Part shown: piece after piece, positions 33,401 to 41,480 of the stretch
How positions within the stretch are numbered: the stretch's first letter is position 1
Layout of the letters: every line of letters starts with the position of its first letter
NCBI GenBank assembly: GCA_013911065.1
Contig: JACERV010000006.1
Span: forward strand, 1-64,000
Direction: 5' to 3'
DNA: 64,000 nucleotides
Origin: Ruminococcus sp.
Lineage (GTDB): Bacteria > Bacillota > Clostridia > Lachnospirales > Lachnospiraceae
The notes under the pieces: model-generated
Told to the model about the DNA's origin: nothing
The model's input: the letters and a program-made list of their open reading frames with translations, nothing else
Database searches by the model: none
Made by a program: the position numbers and the translations under genes

Positions 33401-34918
33401 CTATTTTTTCTCAACCCCTATCACAAATTCTGATGTCACTAAGCGGGACAGACATATTTCCATTTCTGCTTCTCCCCCAGTACAGCCTGACAACAAGGTT
33501 TTCAGAATATTCATATCCTCTTGAGACACTCCTGCTCTCCTTGGATGGCAGAATTTAACTTCTCCTGTTTTTTGAAGTTCTTTACATAAAACTTCCAGCG
33601 GAATATTCAAAGAGATTTGAGGATTATAACGCTCTCTCTTTCCAAGTATATTTAAAAATTCTCTAATACCAAAAGAATTTAACAACGTCAAAATAATCAG
33701 CCCGCCGCTTTCGGTCATTGAAAATGCATCCCGCATCACTTTCTGCGGTTCGTGATACTGATTAATCGGTTTTCCAATCACAACATAATGAAAGAAACTT
33801 TCCGGAAAATAATTTCTTATAAATTCTTCCCTGTCACATGCTACAATACCGGAACTGATTGTATGCAAATCCTCCATGTAACGCTCTTGCTGGGTAAAGG
33901 CAGATATTTCGGCATTCCATATTTCATAATTTTTCAGATGATTCTTGATATCAAGAGCAGGTGTACCACTGCGTATATCTATCCCCAGGATTTTAGGGTC
34001 CTTTGTTTTAGGTGGCAAAATATAAGGCAAAACATCGAAATAGAAGTTGTTTACATCATCCCACGCATCAATTCCATTCCACTTTTCCCGAAAGGCATGG
34101 CGCCCTGTAACTAAAGATTTCTGAAACTCTTCAATATCTTTGTCCTCTCCTATCTGAAAGCAATGGTCATGATGTATCCAGGTATCTCCCGCAAGTATCG
34201 CTTTATACCCCATGCGGCGTACCCGGAATGTTACATCATCATCAGCAAAATCATGAAAAAATGCAGGATCAAACACCGGAAACCCTATAGCAAATAACGT
34301 TTCTTTTTTAAACAGTGGAGCAAGTGTAATAAGTCTTAGCCTTTCCTGCCATTTTTTGGGTTCACTTTGATTAAACATGGCGGCTTTCTCCTGCATCTCC
34401 TTTTCAGAAGCAAATCCCAGATTATAACCTTGGAAATTACTGCAGTTAGAGGCCAGAGGTGCAACCATCCCTATACTTCTATCCGACTTGACACAAATCA
34501 GTAAATTCTTGAGCCAGTTTGCTGTCATCACAAGGTCATTTGCAATGAATACCATGTATTCCCCGATATCTTGAAAATCAATGTAGGTAAATGGCATCAT
34601 GCCGCCTATATTTTTTGATATTTTTATAATTTTCTTTTTTTCAAAATGTACGGATTGATAGTATTCCAGTGTATCATCTTCAGACCCATTATCAATAAGT
34701 ATAAGATTGTAATCAATGTCTTTTGTATATTTCAGAATACTCTCAACACATCTTTTTGTTTTTTCCACTCTGTTATACGCAACTACTACCAGTGTTACTT
34801 CTGCTGTCGTCCGAGGGCAGTGTGCTTCTGCAATTTCTATTCGGCTTGCTAACAGAGAATCCTGCATTTTAGGACGCTTACACTCATCTGTATTAATATA
34901 AAGGATATTTTCTCCCAT
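33401..34918 (-). CDS. glycosyltransferase family 2 fused to methyltransferase-like domain
   Basis: A 505-residue protein. The N-terminal GT2 domain (about 38-290) has EVTLVVVAYNRVEKTKRCV, LILIDNGSEDDT, MVFIANDLVMT and the acidic/base motif HDFADDDVTFRVRRMGYKAI. The C-terminal part (about 310-505) has a SAM-methyltransferase-like layout (PKILGIDIRSGTPALDIKN, AFSMTESGGLIILTLLNSFG) though the glycine-rich loop is weak. The start at 34918 is preferred because GGAG lies 9 bases upstream; the ATG at 34924 is too close. It probably transfers a sugar in surface polysaccharide synthesis and is adjacent to but divergent from the acetyltransferase gene. Confidence 0.82.
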   Translation of the reverse strand: MGENILYINTDECKRPKMQDSLLASRIEIAEAHCPRTTAEVTLVVVAYNRVEKTKRCVESILKYTKDIDYNLILIDNGSEDDTLEYYQSVHFEKKKIIKISKNIGGMMPFTYIDFQDIGEYMVFIANDLVMTANWLKNLLICVKSDRSIGMVAPLASNCSNFQGYNLGFASEKEMQEKAAMFNQSEPKKWQERLRLITLAPLFKKETLFAIGFPVFDPAFFHDFADDDVTFRVRRMGYKAILAGDTWIHHDHCFQIGEDKDIEEFQKSLVTGRHAFREKWNGIDAWDDVNNFYFDVLPYILPPKTKDPKILGIDIRSGTPALDIKNHLKNYEIWNAEISAFTQQERYMEDLHTISSGIVACDREEFIRNYFPESFFHYVVIGKPINQYHEPQKVMRDAFSMTESGGLIILTLLNSFGIREFLNILGKRERYNPQISLNIPLEVLCKELQKTGEVKFCHPRRAGVSQEDMNILKTLLSGCTGGEAEMEICLSRLVTSEFVIGVEKK

Positions 34919-35099
34919 ATACATCTTCTCCGTATCATATAGTAGTAGTATTTATAGTCCCTCTCCAAGGACTTATCACTTCATTAGATTCAAAACAGTA
35001 TATGCGATGTTTCTGAATATTTGAATAATTCTGTGAATATAAAGTTTAAAGAGATTTCTTAGAAAAATAGAAATAGAGAGCTGTCAAGGAGTAGTAAAA

Positions 35100-36131
35100 A
35101 TGATAATAAACTTTTCTGCACTGCCGAATCAGATTACAGATATTAGAATCGTATCTGCTGTCATAGATAAAGACAGGCCACCTTTTCCGATAGCAATTAT
35201 TGATCAAGATTCGTATATCGTGTCAAGTGAGATTCAAAGTGGTATAAACTTTGATGCCGAACGAATTGCACATAATTTTCATATTGGAAAATATTGTTCA
35301 TTTGCTGATAAGATTAAATTTCTTCTTTCCCTCAATCATGATTATAAGCATGTAACAACTGGAGTATGCTCCTTTCTAAATGGTATTACTATCGAAAATG
35401 CACTGAGGCAGAATAATCAAATTATTATTCAAAATGATGTTTGGATTGGCAGCGGTTCTACAATCATGAGCGGAGTAACTGTACACAATGGTGCCGTTAT
35501 TGCCGCAAATTCTCATGTTGTAAGTGATGTGCCTCCTTACGCAATTGTCGGGGGCAACCCTGCAAAAGTTATTAAGCTCCGCTTTACCGAAGAACAAATT
35601 GAAAAACTTTTAAAAATATCATGGTGGCTTTGGAGTCCAAAAAAGTTACAGGAAAATAAAATGATGTTCACCAAGAGCATTGATGAATTTATTGAACAAT
35701 TTTACGATGAGTCAGTAACGGATGTTCCCTTGCTTAACTACAAAAAAACAAAACCTATTTACCTTTTATTTCCTGACTTTGAGACAGATTATTCTCTAAC
35801 AGAATATATCCTCCGTGATTTCTGCCGGAAATATGACAATACTGGTAAAGTAGAACTGGTACTGTATTTAAATTTGGATGATGATAAATTAGATGATACA
35901 ATTATAAAGAAGTATACAAGCCAACTTAATTCCATACTGGCAAAACTAGGACAGAAAAATAATGAAAGCATTATACTACTCGTTGATCATTTAGCTGATG
36001 AGCGTCCACTATTTCAACTTAGTGATTATTATATAACGACTCGCGCCAAGGAAACAGTACAAAGAACCTGTTATGCGGATATGTATAATGTGAAAGTCAT
36101 TTCCGGTGTGGATAAACCAATTTTTAATTAA
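35100..36131 (+). CDS. hexapeptide-repeat acetyltransferase with C-terminal extension
   Basis: A 343-residue protein. Residues about 35-200 form a left-handed beta-helix acyltransferase of the CatB/Vat type: FHIGKYCSFADKIKF, NDVWIGSGSTIMSGVTVHNGAVIAANSHVVSDVPPYAIVGGNPAKVIKLRF split across about 103-155, and the C-terminal helix WWLWSPKKLQENKM. The remaining 140 residues (from KPIYLLFPDFETDYSLTEYI) are not part of that family and look like a Rossmann-type domain (YYITTRAKETVQ ... VKVISGVDKPIF) seen at the ends of some glycosyltransferases. It is likely an O-acetyltransferase for the surface glycan. AAGGAG precedes the start. Confidence 0.78.
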   Translation: MIINFSALPNQITDIRIVSAVIDKDRPPFPIAIIDQDSYIVSSEIQSGINFDAERIAHNFHIGKYCSFADKIKFLLSLNHDYKHVTTGVCSFLNGITIENALRQNNQIIIQNDVWIGSGSTIMSGVTVHNGAVIAANSHVVSDVPPYAIVGGNPAKVIKLRFTEEQIEKLLKISWWLWSPKKLQENKMMFTKSIDEFIEQFYDESVTDVPLLNYKKTKPIYLLFPDFETDYSLTEYILRDFCRKYDNTGKVELVLYLNLDDDKLDDTIIKKYTSQLNSILAKLGQKNNESIILLVDHLADERPLFQLSDYYITTRAKETVQRTCYADMYNVKVISGVDKPIFN

Positions 36132-36202
36132 AAGACTAGGAACTTTTATTTCCTTGTAAAGCAACCTTGATTTAAGCTGCTCTTTATATTTCATAAAAGA
36201 AA

Positions 36203-36240
36203 AAGTGCTGTGGACCTTGCAAAACAGGCACACAGCACTT
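36203..36240 (-). terminator. terminator of the patatin gene
   Basis: The perfect 10-bp arms aagtgctgtg (36203-36212) and cacagcactt (36231-36240) are followed on the minus strand by TTTCTTTT, 45 bases beyond the patatin stop. It can also end the convergent acetyltransferase transcript. The same agtgctgtg sequence recurs in the tRNA terminator at 37411. Confidence 0.8.
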
Positions 36241-36285
36241 CAAACACAACCGCAAAGACAACAAGTCTCACTCATAAGCCGTTTT

Positions 36286-37161
36286 TCAAATCGGGACTCC
36301 TAATGCTTTCTTAATTTGAGGCATTCTCTTCTTAGTCTCTTTATAGCCCAAGCTCATACATTCTGTCATATATTCAAAGCTTAATAATCCGGCCTCCTCT
36401 GGAAGTTCCGGGTTCAGCAAAAAACGCTCCTGGTTAGAAGTACATTCCTTTAAAGTATCTCCCATAATTGAAAAAGAGTGGGTCAGCACCTCTACAATCG
36501 ACCTGTCTTTCGGCTTTTTATACATGATTCCCGCATTTATGGCTAATATATTATCTTCTCCAATCTCTGCCAGTAGATCTACCGGAAGATTATGTGTAAT
36601 ACCTCCATCGACAAGATAATACGGATTCCAGTCTACTGGCTGAAACACTCCCGGAACCGATGCACTTGCCCGGACGATTTTACACAGTCTTCCACTTGTC
36701 TCCCACTGTATTTCTTTTCCAATCTCTCCCTTTTCCGGGCTTCTGTTCGCAAAAACAATGGTTTTTCCAGTATTCAAATCCACCGCTGGTATAATCAGTT
36801 TTTTAGGAATCTCTTCTATTTGGATGTCACCAATAATTCCACAGATAAACCCTTCTAATTTCTTTCCTTTGATGAGACCTGATAACATGATTTCCTTTTT
36901 AAAAAATACCTGTGCAATTAACTTGAGTATGCCCCAATAATCCACATCCACATACCACATTCCATTTCTGGCAAGCCAATATACCCATTGTTCCATCTCA
37001 TCCACCGATATTCCATAGGCATATAAAGCAGCTACAAAGGCCCCGGCACTTGTTCCAGATAGAGCAGCCGGTTTAAGCCCCTCTTCCTCCAGCGCTTTTA
37101 AGACACCTACATGGACTGCGCCTCTTGCACCCCCTCCAGATAAAGATAATGAAAATCTCAT
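36286..37161 (-). CDS. patatin-like phospholipase / lipid acyl hydrolase
   Basis: A 291-residue patatin-family serine hydrolase. The oxyanion-hole loop is LSGGGARGAVHVG (about 6-18), the nucleophile elbow is GTSAG (about 40-44) and the catalytic Asp is in VDGGI (about 199). This is the compact RssA/YlbK-type size, probably cytoplasmic. The substrate is unknown. It is a single-gene unit with a convergent neighbour and its own terminator. Confidence 0.9.
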   Translation of the reverse strand: MRFSLSLSGGGARGAVHVGVLKALEEEGLKPAALSGTSAGAFVAALYAYGISVDEMEQWVYWLARNGMWYVDVDYWGILKLIAQVFFKKEIMLSGLIKGKKLEGFICGIIGDIQIEEIPKKLIIPAVDLNTGKTIVFANRSPEKGEIGKEIQWETSGRLCKIVRASASVPGVFQPVDWNPYYLVDGGITHNLPVDLLAEIGEDNILAINAGIMYKKPKDRSIVEVLTHSFSIMGDTLKECTSNQERFLLNPELPEEAGLLSFEYMTECMSLGYKETKKRMPQIKKALGVPI

Positions 37162-37410
37162 AAATGCACTCCTGGCTTTATCGTCCTCTTTTCACTATAT
37201 GAGCTATTTTAATATTTGGTGCTTTCCATTTTCCATTCCGGGGTTTGGGCTGATTCCCAGGAGATTTCCGGGGGTTTTGCAGTACTCTTGATAGAACAGC
37301 AAGATAACCAGAGAGATATATTTACACGTCACTAAAAAGCTAAAGGATAAGGAGCAGATTGCGAATGCAAAGACAATATAGTTTGCCCCCTTTCGATGTT
37401 TTATGGGATT
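37162..37410. other. intergenic region without supported gene
   Basis: It lies between the patatin start and the tRNA terminator. A minus-strand ORF of 79 codons (37204-37443) with a hydrophobic centre starts within the tRNA terminator and lacks a ribosome binding site, so it is not called. No repeat or regulatory motif was recognised. Confidence 0.5.
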
Positions 37411-37451
37411 AAAAAAGTGCTGTGCACCCAGTAAATACGGCACATAGCACT
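37411..37451 (-). terminator. tRNA-Gly terminator
   Basis: The arms agtgct / agcact with inner gtgc / gcac are followed on the minus strand by TTTTTT, 12 bases past the tRNA 3' end. Confidence 0.85.
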
Positions 37452-37462
37452 CATACTAACAA

Positions 37463-37533
37463 AGCAGATAACGGGAATCGAACCCGCCTCTCCAGCTTGG
37501 GAAGCTGGCATTCTACCAATGAACTATATCTGC
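37463..37533 (-). tRNA. tRNA-Gly (anticodon CCC)
   Basis: On the minus strand the acceptor stem GCAGATA pairs with TATCTGC. The anticodon arm CCAGC-TTCCCAA-GCTGG gives anticodon CCC, reading GGG glycine codons. The T arm is GCGGG-TTCGATT-CCCGT. The 3' CCA is not encoded. It is about 71 bases, with its own promoter and terminator. Confidence 0.95.
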
Positions 37534-37544
37534 ATTACGTAATT

Positions 37545-37573
37545 ATTATACTGCTCATGTTATACAAAAGCAA
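37545..37573 (-). promoter_or_regulatory. tRNA-Gly promoter
   Basis: On the minus strand TTGCTT (37568-37573) and TATAAT (37545-37550) are separated by 17 bases and lie 12 bases upstream of the tRNA gene. Confidence 0.8.
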
Positions 37574-37660
37574 GAGAGAATTTTTTGTTTTCAGGATCCG
37601 GGATATGCACTTTTTCACTGAATGAATGATGTGGTTTTCCTGTGTGCAACGGTTCGGCAT

Positions 37661-38137
37661 TTAAAATTCTTCTTCTAATTTTTCCCGCAACTGTTTTACC
37701 TTGCCAGGATTGTTCCCGCTGGAATTTATACCTATGACAATCTCATCTCTCGTTATGACTGACGGAAAGTAGAAGTCGCACAGACTTCTATCATCCGCTA
37801 CATTAATCAGAATTTTTCTGCCGCTTCTTTGTTCCACTCCCCTGCAATCTGTTAAAATGCGGCGATTCAATTGTTTATCATTTGTAGCTGCCAGAACCAT
37901 GTCGGCCTCCCTAATGTCCGCTTCTTTGTAACCTCTGCGCACACAATGGATTTTTCCGGCCGATTCAAGTTCTTTCAGGGATTCTGTAGTTTCCGGGGCT
38001 ATGACAGTAATATTCCCGGCAAACTGTGTAAGTACCGCTACCCGTCTGGAGGCAATCTTCCCGCCCCCCACAGCCACAATCTTCATTTCTGATATATCCA
38101 CAAACATGGGAAAATATGCTTTCTCCAACTGACTCAC
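37661..38137 (-). CDS. precorrin-2 dehydrogenase (CysG N-domain type)
   Basis: An NAD-dependent oxidation of precorrin-2 to sirohydrochlorin, feeding CbiK (and siroheme). It has 158 residues, only the dehydrogenase part of CysG/Met8. Key segments are YFPMFVDISEMKIVAVGGGKIASRR split about residues 8-32 and DRSLCDFYFPSVITRDEIVIGINSSG near 110-138. The start is uncertain: GTG at 38137 has a ribosome site almost touching it, and TTG at 38128 has better spacing. It is the last gene of the cobalamin operon; no clear terminator follows before the tRNA promoter. Confidence 0.9.
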   Translation of the reverse strand: MSQLEKAYFPMFVDISEMKIVAVGGGKIASRRVAVLTQFAGNITVIAPETTESLKELESAGKIHCVRRGYKEADIREADMVLAATNDKQLNRRILTDCRGVEQRSGRKILINVADDRSLCDFYFPSVITRDEIVIGINSSGNNPGKVKQLREKLEEEF

Positions 38138-38184
38138 CTCTCAAAAATATGCCAAATTTATCTAGATAATTTTCATGGATGAAA

Positions 38185-38817
38185 TTACAGCATATACAAC
38201 AGTGCATTACAGATGCACGCTGCAATGTTGCTTCCGCCTTTTCTTCCTTTTGCCACAATTGAAGGAATTTCTCCCATGGCTAATATTAGTTCTTTTGACT
38301 GAACAACATTTACAAACCCAACCGGCACTGCAATGATTAGTTCCGGTTTCAGTTTTCCTTCCTGTATCAGTTCATAAAGTCTTACCAGAGCGGTCGGGGC
38401 ATTTCCTACAGCAAAAATCAGGTTTTTCTCTAAGGCAGCCGCCTTATCCATGCTGGCGGCGGCACGGGTAGTTCCCTGCTCTTTCGCTGTCTGTGCTACA
38501 TCCTCATCGGACATGAAGCAGTAAACTTCTCCGCCGTACTGCGCCAGTCTCTTCTTATTAATTCCGGCTTTTCCCATTTGTGTGTCTGTGACGATGGATG
38601 CTCCATTTCTTAGGGCATTCAGAGCACGCTCTACTACATTCTCCGTGAATACAAGATTTTGGGCATAGTCAAAATCTGCACTGGTGTGAATACATCTTTT
38701 CACAATCGTCTCCGTTCCTGGAAGCAGCGGAGTGTCTCCCAATTCTTCTGTAATGAGCTCGAAACTCCTGGCCTCAATTTCCTCCGGCAGTACCTTTTCT
38801 AATTCTATATGAGTCAT
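38185..38817 (-). CDS. cbiC: cobalt-precorrin-8 methylmutase
   Basis: Moves the C11 methyl to C12, giving cobyrinate. It has 210 residues. The active-site histidine lies in KRCIHTSADFDYAQN (about 42-56), and DTQMGKAGINKKRL and VGNAPTALVRLYELI follow as in CobH/CbiC. The start at 38817 is chosen for GGAGAAGA upstream and an ATGA overlap with the cobU stop. Confidence 0.96.
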   Translation of the reverse strand: MTHIELEKVLPEEIEARSFELITEELGDTPLLPGTETIVKRCIHTSADFDYAQNLVFTENVVERALNALRNGASIVTDTQMGKAGINKKRLAQYGGEVYCFMSDEDVAQTAKEQGTTRAAASMDKAAALEKNLIFAVGNAPTALVRLYELIQEGKLKPELIIAVPVGFVNVVQSKELILAMGEIPSIVAKGRKGGSNIAACICNALLYML

Positions 38818-39824
38818 ATTCTCTTCTCCTCGTTTTTTAATGGTATCCCAACACCGCACACTACCCTGTCCACCCGAAGGGAGAGCTCTGCCAGTTCTGT
38901 ACAAATACGACCGGCCTGTTCCCTGTACTTCCGCTCAAATGCATCCATAGGAACCAATCCACAGCCGATTTCATCTGCTAGGATTACCAGCCCTGGGTTT
39001 TTCCGTGCAATGGAATCTGCCAGTCCTTTAAACTCTCTGCCTTCTTTCAGCATCCTTCTGATATATTTCTCAAAATGATACATTCCTTCACAGGTGTAAA
39101 CTTCTTCCAGAGGGCAGTCTCTGCCGTTTGCCCAGTGCAGGTTTCCATATAACTTTTCCGCAAATTTACGTTTTCCCTGGTAAGCGCCGCCTACAACCAT
39201 TCTCAGGGTTTCTTGCTGCCCCATCTCTTTTTCTGCCGTCCCCTCTTTCATATTCCTGAATGGTTTCCCTTTAACAGTAACAGGGATTCCATACACAACT
39301 TCTGTTACCCCATCTGCCATCTCTGCCATTTCCAGGTTGACTTTCGAAAGCACCTGTTTATAGAATTTCATTTCTTTCGAATCCTCTGCAGAATCTGAGC
39401 AAACTTCATTTGTCACGATTACCAGATGACAGCTCACTTGCCTTAGATCTTTAATCCCCTGCAGAATTCTTTCTGCAGTATATACCCCGGCTCCATCCGG
39501 CTCATATATTTCATTGGCTGTCAGGTTGGACATGCACTCCAATAAGATACACGGCTTCCCATGGTCTTTTTGGAAAAACTCTGATTTACTCAGGCTTTCC
39601 AGTCCTATATAACACTCCATGGTAAAAAACCCTTTTTTCTCTCTCATCATCTGGTGGCGGTGGATTTTTTGCATGGTCTCTTCACCATAAGGAATCATAG
39701 TAGCCACATATATTAAATTTCCCGCTAAACCATCTGCTCTAGATTCCAGATGGTATTTGCAAATCAGCTCTTCCGCAAAGGCAGATTTCCCGCTTCCGCT
39801 TCCTCCTGTCACAACATGGAACAT
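38814..39824 (-). CDS. cobU: tandem CobU-like adenosylcobinamide kinase/guanylyltransferase
   Basis: CobU phosphorylates adenosylcobinamide and attaches GMP for nucleotide-loop assembly. Normal CobU is about 180 residues; this one has 336 and two CobU-like halves. Half 1 (about 1-185) has a perfect P-loop GGSGSGKS, KIHRHQMMRE and IVTNEVCSDSAEDSKEM. Half 2 (about 205-336) starts GGAYQGKRKFAEKL, keeps the CobU end VILADEIGCGLVPMDAFERKYREQAGR (split) and RVVCGVGIPLK, but lacks the RHxxR segment. It looks like a duplication with divided or degenerate function. The next gene, cbiC, overlaps by 4 bases. Confidence 0.88.
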   Translation of the reverse strand: MFHVVTGGSGSGKSAFAEELICKYHLESRADGLAGNLIYVATMIPYGEETMQKIHRHQMMREKKGFFTMECYIGLESLSKSEFFQKDHGKPCILLECMSNLTANEIYEPDGAGVYTAERILQGIKDLRQVSCHLVIVTNEVCSDSAEDSKEMKFYKQVLSKVNLEMAEMADGVTEVVYGIPVTVKGKPFRNMKEGTAEKEMGQQETLRMVVGGAYQGKRKFAEKLYGNLHWANGRDCPLEEVYTCEGMYHFEKYIRRMLKEGREFKGLADSIARKNPGLVILADEIGCGLVPMDAFERKYREQAGRICTELAELSLRVDRVVCGVGIPLKNEEKRI

Positions 39825-39852
39825 GCCTGTCTCCTTACCTCTTTTACCTGGA

Positions 39853-41457
39853 TTAATTTATATCTGCATACCTGTATTCTAATGCACCAGTAGCAGGATT
39901 CTGTGTGATTCCCGTAATCTGAGGGCGAATCAGATTACAGCTTTTCATAGAGTACAAAGGAATGATATAAAACGCCTCCCCCACTGCCAGGTGCTCTGCC
40001 TCATGCATTAACTTGGCGCGCTTCAGCGGATCTGTCTCTACGTCTGACTGTGCTACAAGTGTATCATATTTTTCGTCTGAAATACCACTGCAATTGTAAG
40101 TGCTGTTGGACAAAAGCAGGGACAGATAAGTATAAGGGTCCGCAAAATCCGCCGTCCAGTTCATTCTGCACAGCTGGAAATCACCTGCTCTCCGGTCTGT
40201 GTAATTTACCTGCAATTCCTGAGCACTCAATTCAATGGAAATGTTCAGATTCTTTTTCAGCTGCTCCTGAATGACCTGTGCCGTATCGGAATCCATTTCC
40301 AGAGAAGGATACTTGTAAGTTAAGGTGGGAAAGCCTTCTCCGTCTGGATATCCGGCCTCTGCCAGAAGTTGTTTTGCCTCTTCCAGATTCTCCTCAAAAG
40401 GAGGTTCTGCTTCGTCTACGAAATAATTTCCAGTGTTTTTATCTTTCATATACCTGGCAATAAAATTCACGGCAGGCTCCGTGTCCTCTCCCAGGACTTT
40501 GCAGAGCTCTTCCCGGTTGATTGCAAGGTTAAGCGCTTTTCTTACCCGCACATCATCCAGGGGTTCTACATTTAAGTTCGGATAAATGTACCTAGTGGCT
40601 ATTGTATCCGTAATCACCAGGTCATCCCGGCCTTCGTACAATTTCATCACAGAAGACTGTAAAGAAGGTGCAACATCCACCTCGCCGGTTTCATAAGCGG
40701 TTGCCATAGATTGCTGGTTATCAAAAAAACGGTAAGTAATCTGATCCAGCTTTACAGACTCCGCATTCCAATATTGGGGGTTCTTTTTTAATACAAAGTA
40801 CTGTTCCGGTACATACTCTGATAAATAAAAGGGACCGTTGGATACACTGGAAGATGGATTTTTATCCCATCCGCTTCCCACCTCATCTGCATATTTCACA
40901 CAGGAAGGAGTATAGACTGGAAGCCTCAGCAAATCCAGAAAATACACACATGGTTTCTCTAATGTGAATATAAGGGTATTGTCATCCGGTGTCTTCACGC
41001 CAAGGCTGTCCGCGTCAGCTTCTCCATTGTAAATAGCTTCCGCATTCTGAATTGGAAAAAGATAATTTGCATAGCCATTTCCACTTTTGGGGTCCAGCGC
41101 TCTAATCATCGTGTTAAGAAAGTCGGCGGACGTCACTGGGGTTCCATCCGACCATACAGCATCTTTCCGCAGATGAAATGTCCATATTGTAGAATCTTCA
41201 TTTACCTCATAAGACTCCGCTGCCCGGTATTCAATCTCACCGGCTTCATTGTAGGTCAGCAATTCGTCCAGTGCGGAAACAGAATAGGCTAAATAGGTCA
41301 ACGCTATCATCCCGGCTGGGTCCAGCCCTCCAGTTTCACTATTTGTTGCCACCACAATTTCCTTTTGTTCTTCTGGTTTCTCCTGTTTGCCGCACCCACT
41401 CAAAATGCAGGTTCCAAGCAGGATAACAGACAATAAAACATTCATTATTTTTTTCAT
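39853..41457 (-). CDS. ABC importer substrate-binding lipoprotein (family 5)
   Basis: A 534-residue extracytoplasmic solute-binding lipoprotein of the DppA/OppA/NikA type. A signal peptide with lipobox (LGTCILSGCGK) is at the N-terminus. VWSDGTPVTSADF near residue 95 is the family signature, and PEPLDDVRVRKALNLAINRE near 300 is the conserved hinge region. The start at 41457 follows AAGGAGCGGAAG. It is encoded with two permeases and a double ATPase inside the cobalamin operon. Candidate cargoes are nickel/cobalt chelates, peptides or 5-aminolevulinate; sequence does not decide. Confidence 0.9.
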   Translation of the reverse strand: MKKIMNVLLSVILLGTCILSGCGKQEKPEEQKEIVVATNSETGGLDPAGMIALTYLAYSVSALDELLTYNEAGEIEYRAAESYEVNEDSTIWTFHLRKDAVWSDGTPVTSADFLNTMIRALDPKSGNGYANYLFPIQNAEAIYNGEADADSLGVKTPDDNTLIFTLEKPCVYFLDLLRLPVYTPSCVKYADEVGSGWDKNPSSSVSNGPFYLSEYVPEQYFVLKKNPQYWNAESVKLDQITYRFFDNQQSMATAYETGEVDVAPSLQSSVMKLYEGRDDLVITDTIATRYIYPNLNVEPLDDVRVRKALNLAINREELCKVLGEDTEPAVNFIARYMKDKNTGNYFVDEAEPPFEENLEEAKQLLAEAGYPDGEGFPTLTYKYPSLEMDSDTAQVIQEQLKKNLNISIELSAQELQVNYTDRRAGDFQLCRMNWTADFADPYTYLSLLLSNSTYNCSGISDEKYDTLVAQSDVETDPLKRAKLMHEAEHLAVGEAFYIIPLYSMKSCNLIRPQITGITQNPATGALEYRYADIN

Positions 41458-41480
41458 CTTCCGCTCCTTGTTTATACTCA

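Noticed and set aside
37204-37443. Minus-strand ORF of 79 codons with a hydrophobic centre
   Set aside because: It starts inside the tRNA terminator and has no ribosome binding site.
36203-37451. Two similar hairpins (36203 and 37411) as a repeat family
   Set aside because: Both share agtgctgtg, but each sits exactly as a terminator with a T run after its own gene; two copies are not enough to call a family.
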